Assembly: GCA_902729315.2 (NCBI GenBank)
Contig: LR746268.1
Span: 7,299,501-7,363,500 of the forward strand
DNA length: 64,000 bases
Reading direction: 5' to 3'
DNA from: Spirodela intermedia
Taxonomy: Eukaryota > Streptophyta > Magnoliopsida > Alismatales > Araceae
Part shown: piece after piece, positions 62,727-64,000 of the stretch
Layout of the letters: every line of letters begins with the position of its first letter
Position numbering within the stretch: the stretch's first letter is position 1
Notes under the pieces: generated by a model
Database searches by the model: none
Seen by the model: only the letters and a program-made list of their open reading frames with translations
What the model was told of the DNA's origin: nothing
Made by a program: the position numbers and the translations under genes

Positions 62727-63403
62727 ATGGCGACGATGAACTCCAGCGTGCTGGCTTGCAGCTACGCCCTCTCGGGGGCCTCCGACGCGAGCTGGAAGCT
62801 CGCCGCTGCCCCGTCGGCGGCGCCGGCCAGCGCCTCCTCCGGCCCCAAGCTGCCGGCGATCCGCGCCCAGCAGACTCGCCCCGTAGAGTCGAAGGAGCGC
62901 GAGGGGAGGAGAGCCGCCCTCCTGGGCCTCGCCGCCGCTGTCTTCACCGCCACCGCCGCCAACTCCTCCCCCGCCAACGCCGGCATCATCGACGAATATC
63001 TCGAGAAAAGCAAGGCCAACAAGGTCCGTCTCCCCCCTTTCCCCTTCCTCTCCGTGGAGACAAGCTCTCACAACCATGGATTGCAGGAGCTGAACGACAA
63101 GAAGAGGCTGGCAACGAGCGGGGCCAACTTCGCCCGCGCCTTCACCGTGGAGTTCGGTAGCTGCAAGTTCCCTGAGAACTTCACCGGCTGCCAAGATCTG
63201 GCCAAGCAGAAGGTTCAACCAATACTTTTAACTTCCGACTACCTTCTTCAACCCCCCATTTTCGATGACAGTCGCCCTGATCTCTCCCTTCTCTCTCTCT
63301 CTGGTCAATGCAGAAAGTACCCTTCATCTCCGACGACCTCGAAATCGAGTGCGAAGGCAAAGACAAGTACAAGTGCGGCTCCAACGTCTTCTGGAAATGG
63401 TGA
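62727..63403 (+). CDS. PSAN: Photosystem I reaction centre subunit N (PsaN)
   Basis: Peripheral lumen-side subunit of photosystem I that helps plastocyanin docking. Three exons, 62727-63023, 63087-63212 and 63314-63403, all in phase 0, give 170 aa. The precursor has a two-part target signal: a Ser/Ala-rich stromal transit peptide, then twin arginines (61-62) before ALLGLAAAVFTATAA and a cleavage site after PANA (85), as expected for the Tat route into the thylakoid lumen. The mature part (86-170, 85 aa) begins GIIDEYLEKSKANK and contains FGSCKFPENFTGCQDLAKQK and CEGKDKYKCGSNVFWKW, with the four conserved cysteines. Nothing is missing. The first exon is much richer in GC than the introns. Confidence 0.97.
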
Positions 63404-64000
63404 AGCGGCCAGCCGCCGGTCTCGCCTCCCCGCACTATGTGCCTGAATCGATGTCTCATTTAACAGAGTTCTCGTTTCCACTCCCGTTCCCACTCTCCCT
63501 CTCCTGTATGTTGTGTATGGATTCGACGCTCATCAGCGGGAACAATTCGAGTTTGAATGGAAGAAATCTGCTGCATGGTCGCCGGCTTCTGTTTCTCTTT
63601 TCCCTCCCCCCCGTAGCGAATCCTTGGAAAGCTTCAGGAAGAAGAGACCCCAAGAACTCTTATTTCCGATTTTCTCCTCATAATCACAGAACATATCCGC
63701 TCCGACAAAAAAGGCTTCTTTTTTTTTTTGCGAGCCCATGAAATACATAACATCAATTCAGATTTATTTGAAAATAATTAAATAATAATACCTGTTCCAA
63801 GTATTAAATCTACTGGGTATTCCTTTTTCTTTTTTCCCTTTAGAAGGATGGCGTATTCTTCTGTGTATGTATTCCTCCTCGTCGCTCCTCTATCAACAGG
63901 CCGACTTCCGGCTTCTGCAAATAATCCATCTTCTGTACACCCCCGGCCTCTATCTTCGTCTCCGAGCTCGCCCAGTTCATTCTTCTTCCTGCCCGGAAGA
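63404..64000 (+). other. PsaN 3' UTR and window end
   Basis: No gene recognised. Small open frames on both strands here are short and without similarity. An AT-rich stretch near 63730-63800 may hold the poly(A) site. Confidence 0.5.

Noticed and set aside
62604-63218. 204-codon minus-strand frame over PsaN
   Set aside because: Antisense shadow of the PsaN exons; its glycine/valine-rich composition mirrors the Ala/Pro-rich transit peptide.
1-64000. tRNA, rRNA, CRISPR or prokaryotic-type operons
   Set aside because: None seen on reading both strands; the genome is a plant nuclear one.

Overview
The window is nuclear DNA of a flowering plant. Its genes are spliced (up to 21 exons), and they include a photosystem I lumen subunit, a subgroup-21-type R2R3-MYB, a GRAS protein and decayed Ty1/copia elements. 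The GC-rich first exons of several genes and the compact CT-rich leaders would fit a monocot, but that is inference and the species cannot be named from the sequence.

Layout. 1-7613: two Ty1/copia retrotransposons on the minus strand. The first is cut by the window edge; the second is an old copy with both LTRs, a primer-binding site and a polypurine tract. 7614-12000: AT-rich repeat land made of two diverged direct copies of a ~1.5 kb unit separated by a GC-rich, purine-rich island. 12099-26888 (-): a 21-exon phosphatidylserine decarboxylase of the C2/EF-hand class (PSD2/PSD3 type). 26889-28960: spacer between divergent genes. 28961-34487 (+): YDA/MAPKKK3/5-type MAP3K. 34930-38763 (+): SNM1/Apollo-like DNA-repair nuclease with one GC-AG intron. 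38764-40839: spacer. 40840-46725 (+): GONST1-type Golgi GDP-sugar transporter (start exon not certain). 47264-47615: three tandem repeat units, each with a small hairpin. 48035-50158 (+): PEN-2, a gamma-secretase subunit. 50562-52580 (-): SCL1-type GRAS regulator, convergent with PEN-2. 55230-55516: minisatellite and (GA)n. 56104-57426 (+): R2R3-MYB of the MYB52/54/105/117 type. 58106-62256 (+): a phosphoenolpyruvate-mutase/isocitrate-lyase superfamily pseudogene, split by a 1,089 bp retrotransposon derivative. 62727-63403 (+): PsaN.

The genes are unrelated housekeeping and regulatory genes; I see no operon-like or metabolic cluster. Exon joins below were placed by hand from GT/AG sites, reading-frame phase and family similarity. 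For PSD, MAP3K, SNM1, PEN-2, SCL1, MYB and PsaN all exon lengths add up to an open frame with a stop.

The most unusual object is the insertion at 58193-59281. It has LTR-type TG...CA ends and a 5-bp target duplication, but its two ends are INVERTED copies of the same LTR (U3) end, enclosing a primer-binding site and the start of a gypsy-like gag. It looks like a product of aberrant reverse transcription that was nevertheless integrated.
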